DNA of 64,000 bases from Bacteroidales bacterium UBA5197 (GTDB taxonomy: Bacteria; Bacteroidota; Bacteroidia; Bacteroidales; Lentimicrobiaceae), in the NCBI GenBank assembly GCA_002412885.1, contig DHVX01000061.1, positions 190,638 through 254,637 on the forward strand, in the 5' to 3' direction. Within the stretch, counting starts at the first letter, position 1. Each line of letters begins with the position of its first letter. Positions 52,514 through 60,620 of the stretch are shown here, one piece after another. The notes under the pieces were generated by a model. It saw nothing but the letters and a program-made list of their open reading frames with translations, was not told the origin of the DNA and searched no databases. Position numbers and translations under genes: made by a program.

Positions 52514-53368
52514 ATGATGAACATTTGCATTGTCGGGATGGGCCTGATTGGCGGATCACTTTCGAAAGCCATGCGTGGAAATGGCTTTGCAGGGAAGATT
52601 ATCGGGGTTGACAAAAACCCTCAGCACTGCACCATTGCCATGTATTGCGGCCTGGCCAGTGAATTTTTGCCGCTGGAAGAAGCCATTGATGCCTCAGACC
52701 TCATATTGCTGTGTTCGCCAGTTGATGTCAATGTAAAGCTGCTTCCCGAAATTCTTGACCGAATCAAAGGAACATCAAAAGTAGTTGCTGATATGGGCTC
52801 AACAAAAGCCGATCTGGCTGCTGTTGTTAAAAACCATGAGGGACGAGGCAGGTATGTGGCAGCACATCCAATGGCCGGAACGGAATTTTCGGGGCCGGCT
52901 GCAGCTGTTGAAAATCTTTTCTTCGACAAAGTTGCCATTATCTGCGATAAAGAACAGAGCGATGAGGATGCTTACCTGCTGGTCATGGCAATGTTGCAAT
53001 CGTTGAGTATGCGCATTCAGTACATGAACTCGGCTGACCACGATGTTCATGTGGCTTACGTTTCTCACATTTCACACATCACATCTTTTGCCCTTGCCCT
53101 TTGTGTTCTGGATAAGGAAAAAAACGAAAAGAATATTCTCTCCCTCGCTGCCGGCGGATTTGAAAGCACGGTTCGTCTGGCAAAAAGCAATTGCGATACC
53201 TGGACTCCTATTTTTCTGGGAAATTCAGCATCCATACTTGAGGTTATCGATACGTATATCGAGAAAATGAACGCTTTCAAGAAAAGCATTGCAGAAAATG
53301 ATCACGAATCGCTCAGGGCATTGATGGAGCAAGCCAATACGATTCGTAAAATTCTGAAACAGCCTTAG
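52514..53368 (+). CDS. tyrA: Prephenate dehydrogenase
   Basis: 284 aa. N-terminal NAD-binding fold with GMGLIGGSLSKAM (8-20), then DMGSTKADLA and AHPMAGTEFSGP, a signature of TyrA. The C-terminal dimer domain contains HVAYVSHISHI. Oxidises prephenate to 4-hydroxyphenylpyruvate, the tyrosine-specific step. There is no fused chorismate mutase or ACT domain; the mutase activity is supplied by the next gene. Two ATGs at 52514 and 52517. Fits the Tyr-rich leader peptide upstream. Confidence 0.93.
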   Translation: MMNICIVGMGLIGGSLSKAMRGNGFAGKIIGVDKNPQHCTIAMYCGLASEFLPLEEAIDASDLILLCSPVDVNVKLLPEILDRIKGTSKVVADMGSTKADLAAVVKNHEGRGRYVAAHPMAGTEFSGPAAAVENLFFDKVAIICDKEQSDEDAYLLVMAMLQSLSMRIQYMNSADHDVHVAYVSHISHITSFALALCVLDKEKNEKNILSLAAGGFESTVRLAKSNCDTWTPIFLGNSASILEVIDTYIEKMNAFKKSIAENDHESLRALMEQANTIRKILKQP

Positions 53369-53391
53369 CATTTACGCAAAACACAAAAAAA

Positions 53392-54495
53392 ATGGAAACA
53401 AAAACACTTATAGAACCTCTTAAAAGCTGGGACATTTATAAGAAACGACCACTTCTCCTTACTGGCCCATGCAGTGTGGAAACGGAAGAACAGGTTATGG
53501 CAACAGCCAAAAGTCTGGTTGATGCCAAAAAGGTAGATGTATTCCGCGCCGGAATCTGGAAACCCCGCACCCGTCCCAACTCTTTCGAAGGGGTTGGAAC
53601 CCCCGGGCTTAAATGGTTGAAACAGGTGAAACAGGAATTCGGTCTACCGATTGCTACCGAAGTTGCCACCGAAAAGCATGTTTACGAAGCCTTAAAATTT
53701 GGGGTGGATGTGTTGTGGATCGGCGCACGCACAACTGTCAATCCTTTTGCAGTGCAGGAAATTGCCAATGCACTTCAGGGGGTTGATGTAAAAGTATTGG
53801 TAAAAAATCCGATCAATCCTGAACTGGAATTGTGGGTTGGCGCCATTGAGCGAATTATGAAAGCCGGAGTCAGTCATGTAGGCGCCATTCACCGTGGATT
53901 TTCCTCATACGAGAAAACCGCCTTCCGCAATCAACCACAGTGGCAGATTCCCATTGATCTTCGGCAACGCATGCCAGGCCTCCCTTTGATCTGCGACCCC
54001 AGCCATATAGGAGGCAAAAGGGCATATCTGCAAGACATTGCTCAGGAAGCAATGGATTTGAATTACGATGGGCTGATGATTGAATCTCACATTGATCCCG
54101 ATAATGCCTGGAGCGACAAACAACAGCAACTTACACCTGAAGCGCTATCTAAAATGATTGATGATCTTGTTCTGCGGAATGAAGATACCAGCGATTCACA
54201 ATTTGCAAATTCAATTGACGAACTCCGCAGCCAGATTGACATTTTCGACGATCAATTGCTCGATATACTCGAGCGCAGAATGCAGGTTGCAAAAACCATT
54301 GGAGAATACAAGAAAAAGCACAATATCACCATTCTGCAGACCAACCGCTGGCAGGAGATTGTGAACAAAGCAATCCGCAAAGCAAACACCAATGGTCTGA
54401 GCCCTGAATTTATTTCAACCATCCTTAAAGCAATTCATCAGGAATCAATTGCCAATCAAATGAGGGTAATGAATGAACCTGAAAAAATAGCTTGA
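53392..54495 (+). CDS. Bifunctional DAHP synthase / chorismate mutase
   Basis: 367 aa. Residues 1-265 are a KDO8P-type (AroA-beta) DAHP synthase: LLTGPCSVETEEQV, FRAGIWKPRTRPNSFEGVG, GARTTVNPFAVQEIANAL and LICDPSHIGGKR. Residues about 275-360 are an AroQ-type chorismate mutase (IDELRSQIDIFDDQLLDILE, RRMQVAKTIGEYKKKHN). It both starts the shikimate pathway and makes prephenate for TyrA. The mutase domain often makes the synthase sensitive to prephenate or chorismate feedback in this family. Cytoplasmic; 23 bp after tyrA. Confidence 0.95.
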   Translation: METKTLIEPLKSWDIYKKRPLLLTGPCSVETEEQVMATAKSLVDAKKVDVFRAGIWKPRTRPNSFEGVGTPGLKWLKQVKQEFGLPIATEVATEKHVYEALKFGVDVLWIGARTTVNPFAVQEIANALQGVDVKVLVKNPINPELELWVGAIERIMKAGVSHVGAIHRGFSSYEKTAFRNQPQWQIPIDLRQRMPGLPLICDPSHIGGKRAYLQDIAQEAMDLNYDGLMIESHIDPDNAWSDKQQQLTPEALSKMIDDLVLRNEDTSDSQFANSIDELRSQIDIFDDQLLDILERRMQVAKTIGEYKKKHNITILQTNRWQEIVNKAIRKANTNGLSPEFISTILKAIHQESIANQMRVMNEPEKIA

Positions 54496-54507
54496 CTTGA
54501 GATTTAC

Positions 54508-54614
54508 TTTTGCCACCAAAGCACTAAAGCACTATATTGCACTAATTTATAAACACATATAGTGAAACCTATAGCTGGCTGGCTGGCTTTGTGTCTTAGT
54601 GCCTTGGCGGCAAA
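54508..54614. repeat. Palindromic element, copy 1, between DAHP synthase and aroA
   Basis: The left end TTTTGCCACCAAAGCACTAA is the inverted image, with a few mismatches, of the right end TTAGTGCCTTGGCGGCAAA. The centre holds TTTATAAACACATATAGTGA. Non-coding, about 107 bp, MITE-like but without a target duplication that I can define. Confidence 0.6.
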
Positions 54615-54673
54615 CTCTTTTTTTAATTTACCAGAACTAATATTGTCCTTGGAGAAACATATTGCATATTTAC

Positions 54674-54760
54674 TTTTGCCACTAAGTCACAAAAGCACCA
54701 GGTTGCCTGAATTTATACACACATTTAGTGAAACTTTCTGTCTTAGTGCCTTGGTGGCAA
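54674..54760. repeat. Palindromic element, copy 2
   Basis: Same orientation and order as copy 1: left TTTTGCCACTAAGTCACAAA, centre TTTATACACACATTTAGTGA, right TCTTAGTGCCTTGGTGGCAA. About 87 bp. Two copies in tandem, 60 bp apart, separate the DAHP synthase and aroA genes and could fold into large cruciforms or RNA hairpins within the operon. Confidence 0.6.
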
Positions 54761-54888
54761 TCTTTTTTTCTTTACACGTACAATAGTAGTAAACCATCCC
54801 AAATGAAAATCATACATAATCTCCCATTTAACCCGGAAACTCAGTAACTTTCCGGTTGATTTCAACACTTGCTAACTGATTGAAAATA

Positions 54889-56145
54889 ATGCAGAAAACC
54901 ATACAGCCATCATTCGTAAAAGGTTCGGTAACGGCTCCATCAAGCAAAAGCATGACACAAAGAGCCATTGCAGCCGCCATGTTGTGCACAGGAACCTCAA
55001 CCTTAAAGAATGTTTCAGATTGCAACGACTCGCTGGCCGCACTTGAAATGATTCAGAAACTCGGCGCTGAAATTGTGCCGGGCGGTGATGAAGTCACGAT
55101 CATGGGTGGATTCCTGTTGCGGAGTCAGCAATTGAATTGTGGCGAATCCGGGCTTGCAATGCGCATGTTCGCACCCATTGCTGCGCTTCACCGAAAAGAA
55201 ATCACATTTACAGGTGAAGGCTCGCTTACCAAACGTCCGGTGGGAATGATCGGCGAAGCACTCACCCAATTGGGTGCTGGTTTTAATTCACAAAATGGCT
55301 TACTCCCCTTTTCGGTAAACGGACCTTTGCAGGGAGGAAAGGCTACGATTAACGGATCAGTCAGCTCCCAACTCCTCACAGGTCTGCTGATGGCGCTTCC
55401 TCTAGCAGGAAACGATTCGGAAGTTACAGTCGTAAATCTGAAAAGCAAACCCTATGTTTCCATGACCATAAAGTTGCTTGAAGATTTTGGAATATCTGTT
55501 CAGAACCGCAACTTTGAATCATTCCTGATCCCCGGAAACCAGAAATATATCGCCAGAGAATACACCATAGAAGGCGATTGGAGTGGCGCGGCTTTTTTAC
55601 TGGTTGCAGGTGCCATCAATGGAAACCTTACAGCGAAAGGAATTAACCAAAGCAGCGAACAATCAGACAAAGCCATTCTTGACGTGCTGAAAATGACCGG
55701 CGCGCAGATGAAAATCGATTCTGATTTTGTGGAAATTCAGAAATCAGAACTGCAGGCTTTTTCGTTTGATGCCACCGAATGCCCTGATCTCTTTCCGCCA
55801 CTTGCGGCATTGGCTGCTTACTGCAAAGGGACTTCAAACATTCAAGGCGTGGAAAGGCTTCTCCACAAGGAAAGCAACCGGGCTGTTGCCATACAGCAGG
55901 AACTCTCGAAATTGGGGATTGAAGTCCTGATTAAGGATAATGTTATGTCAATTAAAGGTGGCAATGTTTCTGAAGCATTTGTATATTCGCACAACGATCA
56001 CCGTATTGCTATGATGGCTGCTGTAATGGCTTTGGGCGCGGATGGGCCTGTTTCAATTCAGGATTCTGAATGCGTGGCAAAATCCTACCCGGGCTTTTTC
56101 GCAGACCTTGAAAAACTCGGCGCAGGTATTGGAGAGAGTAACTAA
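54889..56145 (+). CDS. aroA: 3-phosphoshikimate 1-carboxyvinyltransferase (EPSP synthase)
   Basis: 418 aa from the ATG at 54889; a TTG at 54880 would add three residues. Typical EPSPS elements: TAPSSKSMTQRAIAAAML near the N-terminus, LNCGESGLAMRMFAPI, TGEGSLTKRPVGM and SHNDHRIAMMAAVMALGA. Joins shikimate-3-phosphate and PEP, the sixth step of the shikimate pathway. It follows a ~390-bp repeat-filled gap after the DAHP synthase gene; whether it belongs to the attenuated transcript is unclear. Confidence 0.95.
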   Translation: MQKTIQPSFVKGSVTAPSSKSMTQRAIAAAMLCTGTSTLKNVSDCNDSLAALEMIQKLGAEIVPGGDEVTIMGGFLLRSQQLNCGESGLAMRMFAPIAALHRKEITFTGEGSLTKRPVGMIGEALTQLGAGFNSQNGLLPFSVNGPLQGGKATINGSVSSQLLTGLLMALPLAGNDSEVTVVNLKSKPYVSMTIKLLEDFGISVQNRNFESFLIPGNQKYIAREYTIEGDWSGAAFLLVAGAINGNLTAKGINQSSEQSDKAILDVLKMTGAQMKIDSDFVEIQKSELQAFSFDATECPDLFPPLAALAAYCKGTSNIQGVERLLHKESNRAVAIQQELSKLGIEVLIKDNVMSIKGGNVSEAFVYSHNDHRIAMMAAVMALGADGPVSIQDSECVAKSYPGFFADLEKLGAGIGESN

Positions 56146-56171
56146 GTGAAACTGTCGAAATAACTTTCTCA

Positions 56172-56409
56172 CTTGAGTACCCGATCAAATTGGACTTTCT
56201 GCAAACTAATGTGTCAAAAAAGATGAAAGTAATCGTCCCCCTGGTGTCTGAGCCTGGTCGAAGGCCAAAAGGGGGAAAAGAGAGGGATATAAAGAGTATA
56301 TTTCTTGAGTTCCATTAAACAGGACTTTACAGCAAAACAAATGTGTCTCAAAAGACGAAAGTAATCGTCCCCCTTTTCCAAAAGGGGGAAAAGAGGGGGA
56401 TACAAAGAA
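56172..56409. repeat. Tandem 132-bp-period repeat with a second repeat nested inside
   Basis: Copy 1 (56172-56303) and copy 2 (56304 to about 56409) both run CTTGAGT - GGACTTT - AATGTGTC - GAAAGTAATCGTCCCCC - AAAAGGGGGAAAAGAG. Copy 2 has the simple hairpin CCCCCTTTTCCAAAAGGGGG. Copy 1 instead carries about 20 extra bases there, including CTGAGCCTGGTCGAAGG, a member of another dispersed repeat family, as though one repeat had entered another. Fills the aroA-aroC gap; no gene. Confidence 0.65.
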
Positions 56410-56514
56410 TGTCTTATTTGAGGAAGTTAATTTGATATTCCTACTAAGGAAAAATATAAGCCAGACTTTCTGGCAACAGAAAATTGAAGTGAATTTTAAA
56501 GTAAAAGCCGGAAT

Positions 56515-57492
56515 ATGAACACAATCGGACGAATTTTTCGCGTAAGCATATTTGGAGAATCACATGGAGAAGGCATCGGTGTAGTGATTGACGGAGTACC
56601 ACCGGGAATTCCGTTAACTGAAACTGATTTTCTGGCCGACCTTTCAAGGCGCAGAAGCGGAGCGGCTGGCACCACCCCCCGCATAGAACCCGATCTGCCA
56701 AAACTGATGAGTGGCGTATGGAACGGATTTACAACCGGTGCTCCGCTATCGGTTTTCTTCGAAAATACAAACACCAAATCAGCCGATTACGACAACCTGC
56801 GCGACATTCCTCGTCCCGGTCATTCTGATTTTACTGCCAGAATAAAATTCAAAGGCTATGCCGATCCTCGTGGCGGAGGGCATTTCTCGGGACGAATCAC
56901 CCTCGGGCTGGTTGCTGCCGGCGTAGTTGCAAAAAAAATTATTGATCCTGTGTTTGTCAGTTCTCAGATTCTGGAACTTGGAGGAGATTCCGATATTGCC
57001 AGAGCCATCGAAAACATTACAGGAACAGGCGATTCAATTGGCGGAATTATTCAGATCACCGCCACAAATATGTCGCAGGGTTTGGGCGAACCATTTTTTG
57101 GAAGTGTGGAATCAACCATCAGTCAACTGATATTTTCGATACCGGCAATCAAAGGAATTGAATTTGGTTCGGGATTCAGCGCTGCCCGTATGCGGGGAAG
57201 TCAGCACAACGATACTTACATCAACACCGAAGGAAAGACTCTCACCAACAATGCAGCCGGAATAAACGGCGGCATCACCAATGGAAACGACCTTGTTTTC
57301 AGAATTGTTGTAAAACCAACCTCCAGCATTTCACTGCCTCAGGAAACCATTAATATGAAAACCGGAAAGATTGAAACCCTGAAAATCGAAGGACGCCATG
57401 ATGTCTGCATCGCTTTGCGCGTGCCTGTGGTTGCAGAGGCAGCAGCAGCAATTGGTCTTGCAGATTTATTTCTGTTGAGTAATAGCCATTGA
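56515..57492 (+). CDS. aroC: Chorismate synthase
   Basis: 325 aa, somewhat shorter than the usual ~355-360. N-terminus MNTIGRIFRVSIFGESHGEG, then RRRSGAAGTTPRIEPD, RPGHSDFTA with GYADPRGGGHFSGRIT, and RGSQHNDTYI; these are the FMN- and substrate-binding stretches. Converts EPSP to chorismate with reduced FMN. The C-terminal signature (GRHDVCIALRVPVVAEAAAA) is complete, so the shortness reflects internal loops, not truncation. Convergent with the MOSC/MogA gene (14 bp). Confidence 0.95.
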   Translation: MNTIGRIFRVSIFGESHGEGIGVVIDGVPPGIPLTETDFLADLSRRRSGAAGTTPRIEPDLPKLMSGVWNGFTTGAPLSVFFENTNTKSADYDNLRDIPRPGHSDFTARIKFKGYADPRGGGHFSGRITLGLVAAGVVAKKIIDPVFVSSQILELGGDSDIARAIENITGTGDSIGGIIQITATNMSQGLGEPFFGSVESTISQLIFSIPAIKGIEFGSGFSAARMRGSQHNDTYINTEGKTLTNNAAGINGGITNGNDLVFRIVVKPTSSISLPQETINMKTGKIETLKIEGRHDVCIALRVPVVAEAAAAIGLADLFLLSNSH

Positions 57493-57505
57493 TAGAAGGT
57501 AAATT

Positions 57506-58429
57506 CTAATGCATATCCAGGCCATTCAGCATAAAAACGCTGTGTCGTATGGTTTTGGTGATTTCGGCAAGATATTCCTCAACAGCTTTTACACTTCCGG
57601 GAAGCGTATAAACAAGTGTATTGCCAATCACTCCGGCTACACTTCTGCTAACCAATGCATTGGGTTTTTCGGCACCGTATTTAACACGGATTAAATCCAT
57701 TATTCCCGGAATTTCCTTCGTGAGCATCGGCTTGATCACATCAACGGTAAAATCGCGGGGACCAATGCCTGTGCCTCCCGTGGTGATGAGAATATCTGAA
57801 CCTGCGGCATCTTTAATGTGCTGATACAACAAATCGGCATCATCAGGAATAACCACCCTCTCAATATCCGCTTTCCAGCCCTGTGAGGTAAAATACTCAT
57901 CAATCAGCTGCACAACCCGCGGACCGCTGCGATCCTCGTACTCACCTGCCGAAGCGCGATCGCTCAGGGTAATTACTTTTACTTTAAATACCTTGGGGAT
58001 GTATTCAACCGTATCGCCATCCTTTATAATTCCCGGATTCAGCACGCGGCAAAAAATCCCTTCTTTGGGCATCACACAATTGCCGACTTCACGATAAATC
58101 GCGCAACCATCTCCATGGCATTTCTTGCCGATCTGGGTAACCTCGAGCAAAACATCGCCAATGACAAACCTATCGAGCGGATGCGTTTCATACAGAACGA
58201 TACCTTCGGTGGTGATGTTTTCGGCAAATTCGCCGTATTGAAGTGCTCTTCCGGCAGTGATTTCAAATTTCCTGAAACTCTCTGTCCCCAAAAGGCTAAC
58301 CTGCCGGTGCCATTTTCCGGCATGTGCATCGCCGGCCACGCCATTACTATTCAATTCAATTTGTCCGACAGGAACTTTTACTGTTCCTTTCTTCTCTGAA
58401 ATGTTTACTGAAATTACCTTGATTTTCAT
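57506..58429 (-). CDS. MOSC domain fused to a MogA/MoaB-type molybdopterin adenylyltransferase
   Basis: 307 aa. Residues 1-140 are a MOSC domain with GVAGDAHAGKWHRQVSLLG and the putative cysteine ligand in GKKCHGDGCAIY. Residues about 146-307 are a MogA/MoaB domain with VITLSDRASAGEYEDRSGP and the TTGGTGIGPRDFTVD motif of molybdopterin binding. The second part would adenylylate molybdopterin before MoeA inserts molybdate; the MOSC part may handle sulfur or the finished cofactor. Last gene in the molybdenum cofactor cluster, after a repeat-filled gap of 200 bp. Confidence 0.92.
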   Translation of the reverse strand: MKIKVISVNISEKKGTVKVPVGQIELNSNGVAGDAHAGKWHRQVSLLGTESFRKFEITAGRALQYGEFAENITTEGIVLYETHPLDRFVIGDVLLEVTQIGKKCHGDGCAIYREVGNCVMPKEGIFCRVLNPGIIKDGDTVEYIPKVFKVKVITLSDRASAGEYEDRSGPRVVQLIDEYFTSQGWKADIERVVIPDDADLLYQHIKDAAGSDILITTGGTGIGPRDFTVDVIKPMLTKEIPGIMDLIRVKYGAEKPNALVSRSVAGVIGNTLVYTLPGSVKAVEEYLAEITKTIRHSVFMLNGLDMH

Positions 58430-58439
58430 TACTGTTGGT

Positions 58440-58629
58440 ATTGAATTTGATTTTTTTTGTGATTAAGCGTTTAAACACTTCGACTCCGCTTTCTTTAAAA
58501 AAACACTTTCCCGCACGTGCGGGACTCAGTGTGACATTCGTGTTAAGTTAGCGTTACTTCTTTTTATTGCCCTCACAATCATTTTATTACGAAGTCATCC
58601 TGAGCGGAGTCGAAGGATACTTATTCATT
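58440..58629. repeat. Dispersed repeat cluster, inverted relative to the 2-kb copy
   Basis: Contains ACTTCGACTCCGCT (58478), the 16-bp palindrome TCCCGCACGTGCGGGA (58509-58524) and, at 58593-58618, a 26-bp sequence that is the perfect reverse complement of 1988-2013. No gene in this gap; it lies between two members of the molybdenum cofactor cluster. Confidence 0.7.
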
Positions 58630-59100
58630 TTAGTCTTCCCCGTTTCCCTTTGCTTCATGGTAAAGTATTCCTGCATTTACAAACATCATTGCCGACATAA
58701 ACAAAGAGCCACTCAGCGCGATGTAAAAAATTCCCTGCATGAAAACCGGGATAACCTCATAACGGGCAAAAAGAATTCCGGCAGAAGCCATTACAGCGAT
58801 CAACAGGTAACTTTTCCATCCGAAAAAGGCAAAAAGACATGGATTTTTCTGTTCCATGTCGGCTATACGCTGAATGTACTTTCGGCTGACTTTCAGAAAT
58901 ACAAAATTGAAGAAAACTGCAAATCCAATGAGCCCGAGTACAATTTCTATCCACAACGGAAACGGACCTTCAGGAACATACAAAACGGCCAGTTTAAAAA
59001 CCCTGAACGCCGCATAAACCCATACAGCAGCTGCCAGAAAGAACAGCCATCTCTTTGGTACAGCAGGTTTAAAAACTGCACTTTTTGGACGGGATTTCAT
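58630..59100 (-). CDS. Small four-helix membrane protein in the molybdenum cofactor operon
   Basis: 156 aa. Four predicted membrane helices (about 18-40, 48-68, 95-112, 122-145), with a conserved-looking charged loop KVSRKYIQRIADMEQKNPC between helices two and three. Not a family I can name. Its ATG overlaps the moaC stop codon in ATGA, so it is translated together with moaC. By position it may aid molybdate handling or membrane attachment of cofactor synthesis, but nothing in the sequence proves this. Confidence 0.75.
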   Translation of the reverse strand: MKSRPKSAVFKPAVPKRWLFFLAAAVWVYAAFRVFKLAVLYVPEGPFPLWIEIVLGLIGFAVFFNFVFLKVSRKYIQRIADMEQKNPCLFAFFGWKSYLLIAVMASAGILFARYEVIPVFMQGIFYIALSGSLFMSAMMFVNAGILYHEAKGNGED

Positions 59101-59567
59101 GATTCGAGATCAGTTTTTACTTTTTCAATCAGACTTATATCGCTGATTATCATATTTTTATCAACAGCCTTACACATGTCGTAAATGGTAAGCAGAGCCA
59201 CACTTACAGCTGTCAGGGCTTCCATTTCCACACCAGTTTGTCCGAGACAGCGCGCAGTAGCAGATACCTCAACACCAGTTTCGGTCAATTGAGTTTTTAC
59301 TTCAACTTTTGTCAGCTGCAGCGGATGGCAAAGCGGAATCAACCGACTGGTTTCCTTGGCCGCCTGAATGCCTGAAATTTCCGCAACGGTAAGCACATCG
59401 CCCTTTTTCAATTCGTTTTCACGGATAAGGCTAACGGTCTCCTCTGAAAGCAGAATCCGTCCTTTGGCAATGGCAGTGCGATGCTGCAGGGGCTTATCAC
59501 CCACATCCACCATATTGGCTTTGCCCTTGTCGTTGGTATGTGAAAATCTGCTCATATTTTCGCTCAT
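59097..59567 (-). CDS. moaC: Cyclic pyranopterin monophosphate synthase
   Basis: 156 aa, family length. Conserved stretches: MVDVGDKPLQHRTAIAKGRI, AAKETSRLIPLCHPLQLTKV (active-site region) and GQTGVEMEALTAVSVALLTI followed by YDMCKAVDK. With MoaA it forms cPMP from GTP, the first step of molybdenum cofactor synthesis. Coupled to the membrane protein gene by ATGA. moaA lies 252 bp upstream across a repeat-rich gap. Confidence 0.95.
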   Translation of the reverse strand: MSENMSRFSHTNDKGKANMVDVGDKPLQHRTAIAKGRILLSEETVSLIRENELKKGDVLTVAEISGIQAAKETSRLIPLCHPLQLTKVEVKTQLTETGVEVSATARCLGQTGVEMEALTAVSVALLTIYDMCKAVDKNMIISDISLIEKVKTDLES

Positions 59568-59819
59568 GCTATTTTTTTCTTTTCAATTCTCTTTGAATCC
59601 CTGAACTCTTGACGAAGGGCACTTTTCATTTTTCACTTTTCACTCCTAATATCCACCTCATCCGCCCTTCGGGCACCTTCTCCTCAAGGAGAAGGACGCT
59701 CTGATTTGGCATTTTTGCAATTAATTACAATGACCTCCGGTCAATCATTTAATTTATTTTTCATTTTTCACTTTTCACTTTCTCCTTGTCTCCCCGTCTC
59801 CCCGTCCCCTTGTCCCAAA
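59568..59819. repeat. Repeat-rich gap between moaA and moaC
   Basis: Contains CCCTGAACTCTTGACGAAGG (59603-59622) plus TTTCACTTTTCAC runs, which match 24150-24200. It also has CCGCCCTTCGGGCACCTTCT (59661-59680) followed by the hairpin TTCTCCTCAAGGAGAA (59677-59692), and a TCTCCCCG-type tandem run near 59790. No gene. Confidence 0.6.
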
Positions 59820-60620
59820 TCATCCTCCAATATTATAAAACTCCCCGCTCAGATTCATACTTCCGCAGGCAGGTTTTTCTTCAATCGCTTTTCGTATCGC
59901 TGCCTCTGCGCCTAGTTGTCTGACATCAAACTCAATTCCATTAAATAAACACGGCATCAATTTACCATTGGCTGTGAGCCTTAAGCGATTACAGGTACTG
60001 CAATCACCGCCGGAGCCACCTTCAACCACCGAAAAATGACCTTCCGTCAGGCTCATCTGATGGATAAACCGAACCTGAAGTCCATTGTCAATACAATAAG
60101 CTGCAACCATTTGTGCATCAGGCTCATCGGATGAATGCTGAACCACACAGTTAATTTTGACAGGAAAAAGACCAGCATCTTTTGCAGCTTTAATCCCGTT
60201 CAAAACATCTTCCAGTTTCCCTCCACGGGTAATTTTCCGGTACTTTTCTGAATCCAGTGTATCGAGACTGATGTTAATCCGGTTCAGGCCAGCTGCTTTC
60301 AGTTGATCGGCGTAGCGGGCCAGATAGGTTCCGTTGCTTGTCATCGAAAGATCATCAATTCCCGGAATTTCAGCAAGCATTTTAACCAGATCAACCACTC
60401 CTTTCCTAACCAAAGGTTCACCTCCGGTAATTCTCACTTTGGAAACACCCAAAGCAACAGCAACTTTTGTTACCTCTGCAATTTCTTCAAACGACAGTAT
60501 ATCTGAATGTTGCAGCATTTCAAAGCCTTCCTCAGGCATGCAGTATGAGCATCGCAGGTTGCAACGGTCGGTTATCGAAATCCGAAGGTAGTTAATTCTT
60601 CTATTGTAGTTGTCGTACAT
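59820..60620 (-). CDS. moaA: MoaA-type radical SAM GTP 3',8-cyclase, short form
   Basis: 266 aa against about 325-340 for most MoaA. The radical SAM cluster motif is in DRCNLRCSYCMPEEG (C-x3-C-x2-C), followed by RITGGEPLVRKG and SLDTLD. The C-terminal second-cluster cysteines are GDCSTCNRLR followed by GKLMPCLFN, and the protein ends in the Gly-Gly tail typical of MoaA. The missing ~60 residues lie between QVRFIHQMSL and the second cluster, where usual MoaA has a longer connecting region. Likely still makes the cPMP precursor with MoaC. Overlaps the moeA 3' end by 20 nt. Confidence 0.9.
   Translation of the reverse strand: MYDNYNRRINYLRISITDRCNLRCSYCMPEEGFEMLQHSDILSFEEIAEVTKVAVALGVSKVRITGGEPLVRKGVVDLVKMLAEIPGIDDLSMTSNGTYLARYADQLKAAGLNRINISLDTLDSEKYRKITRGGKLEDVLNGIKAAKDAGLFPVKINCVVQHSSDEPDAQMVAAYCIDNGLQVRFIHQMSLTEGHFSVVEGGSGGDCSTCNRLRLTANGKLMPCLFNGIEFDVRQLGAEAAIRKAIEEKPACGSMNLSGEFYNIGG

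Noticed and set aside
54508..54760. Insertion sequence
   Set aside because: Inverted ends are present, but there is no transposase reading frame and no definable target duplication.
58567..59184. 205-codon plus-strand frame over the membrane protein and moaC 3' end
   Set aside because: Conflicts with two well-supported minus-strand genes coupled by ATGA; starts within a dispersed repeat.
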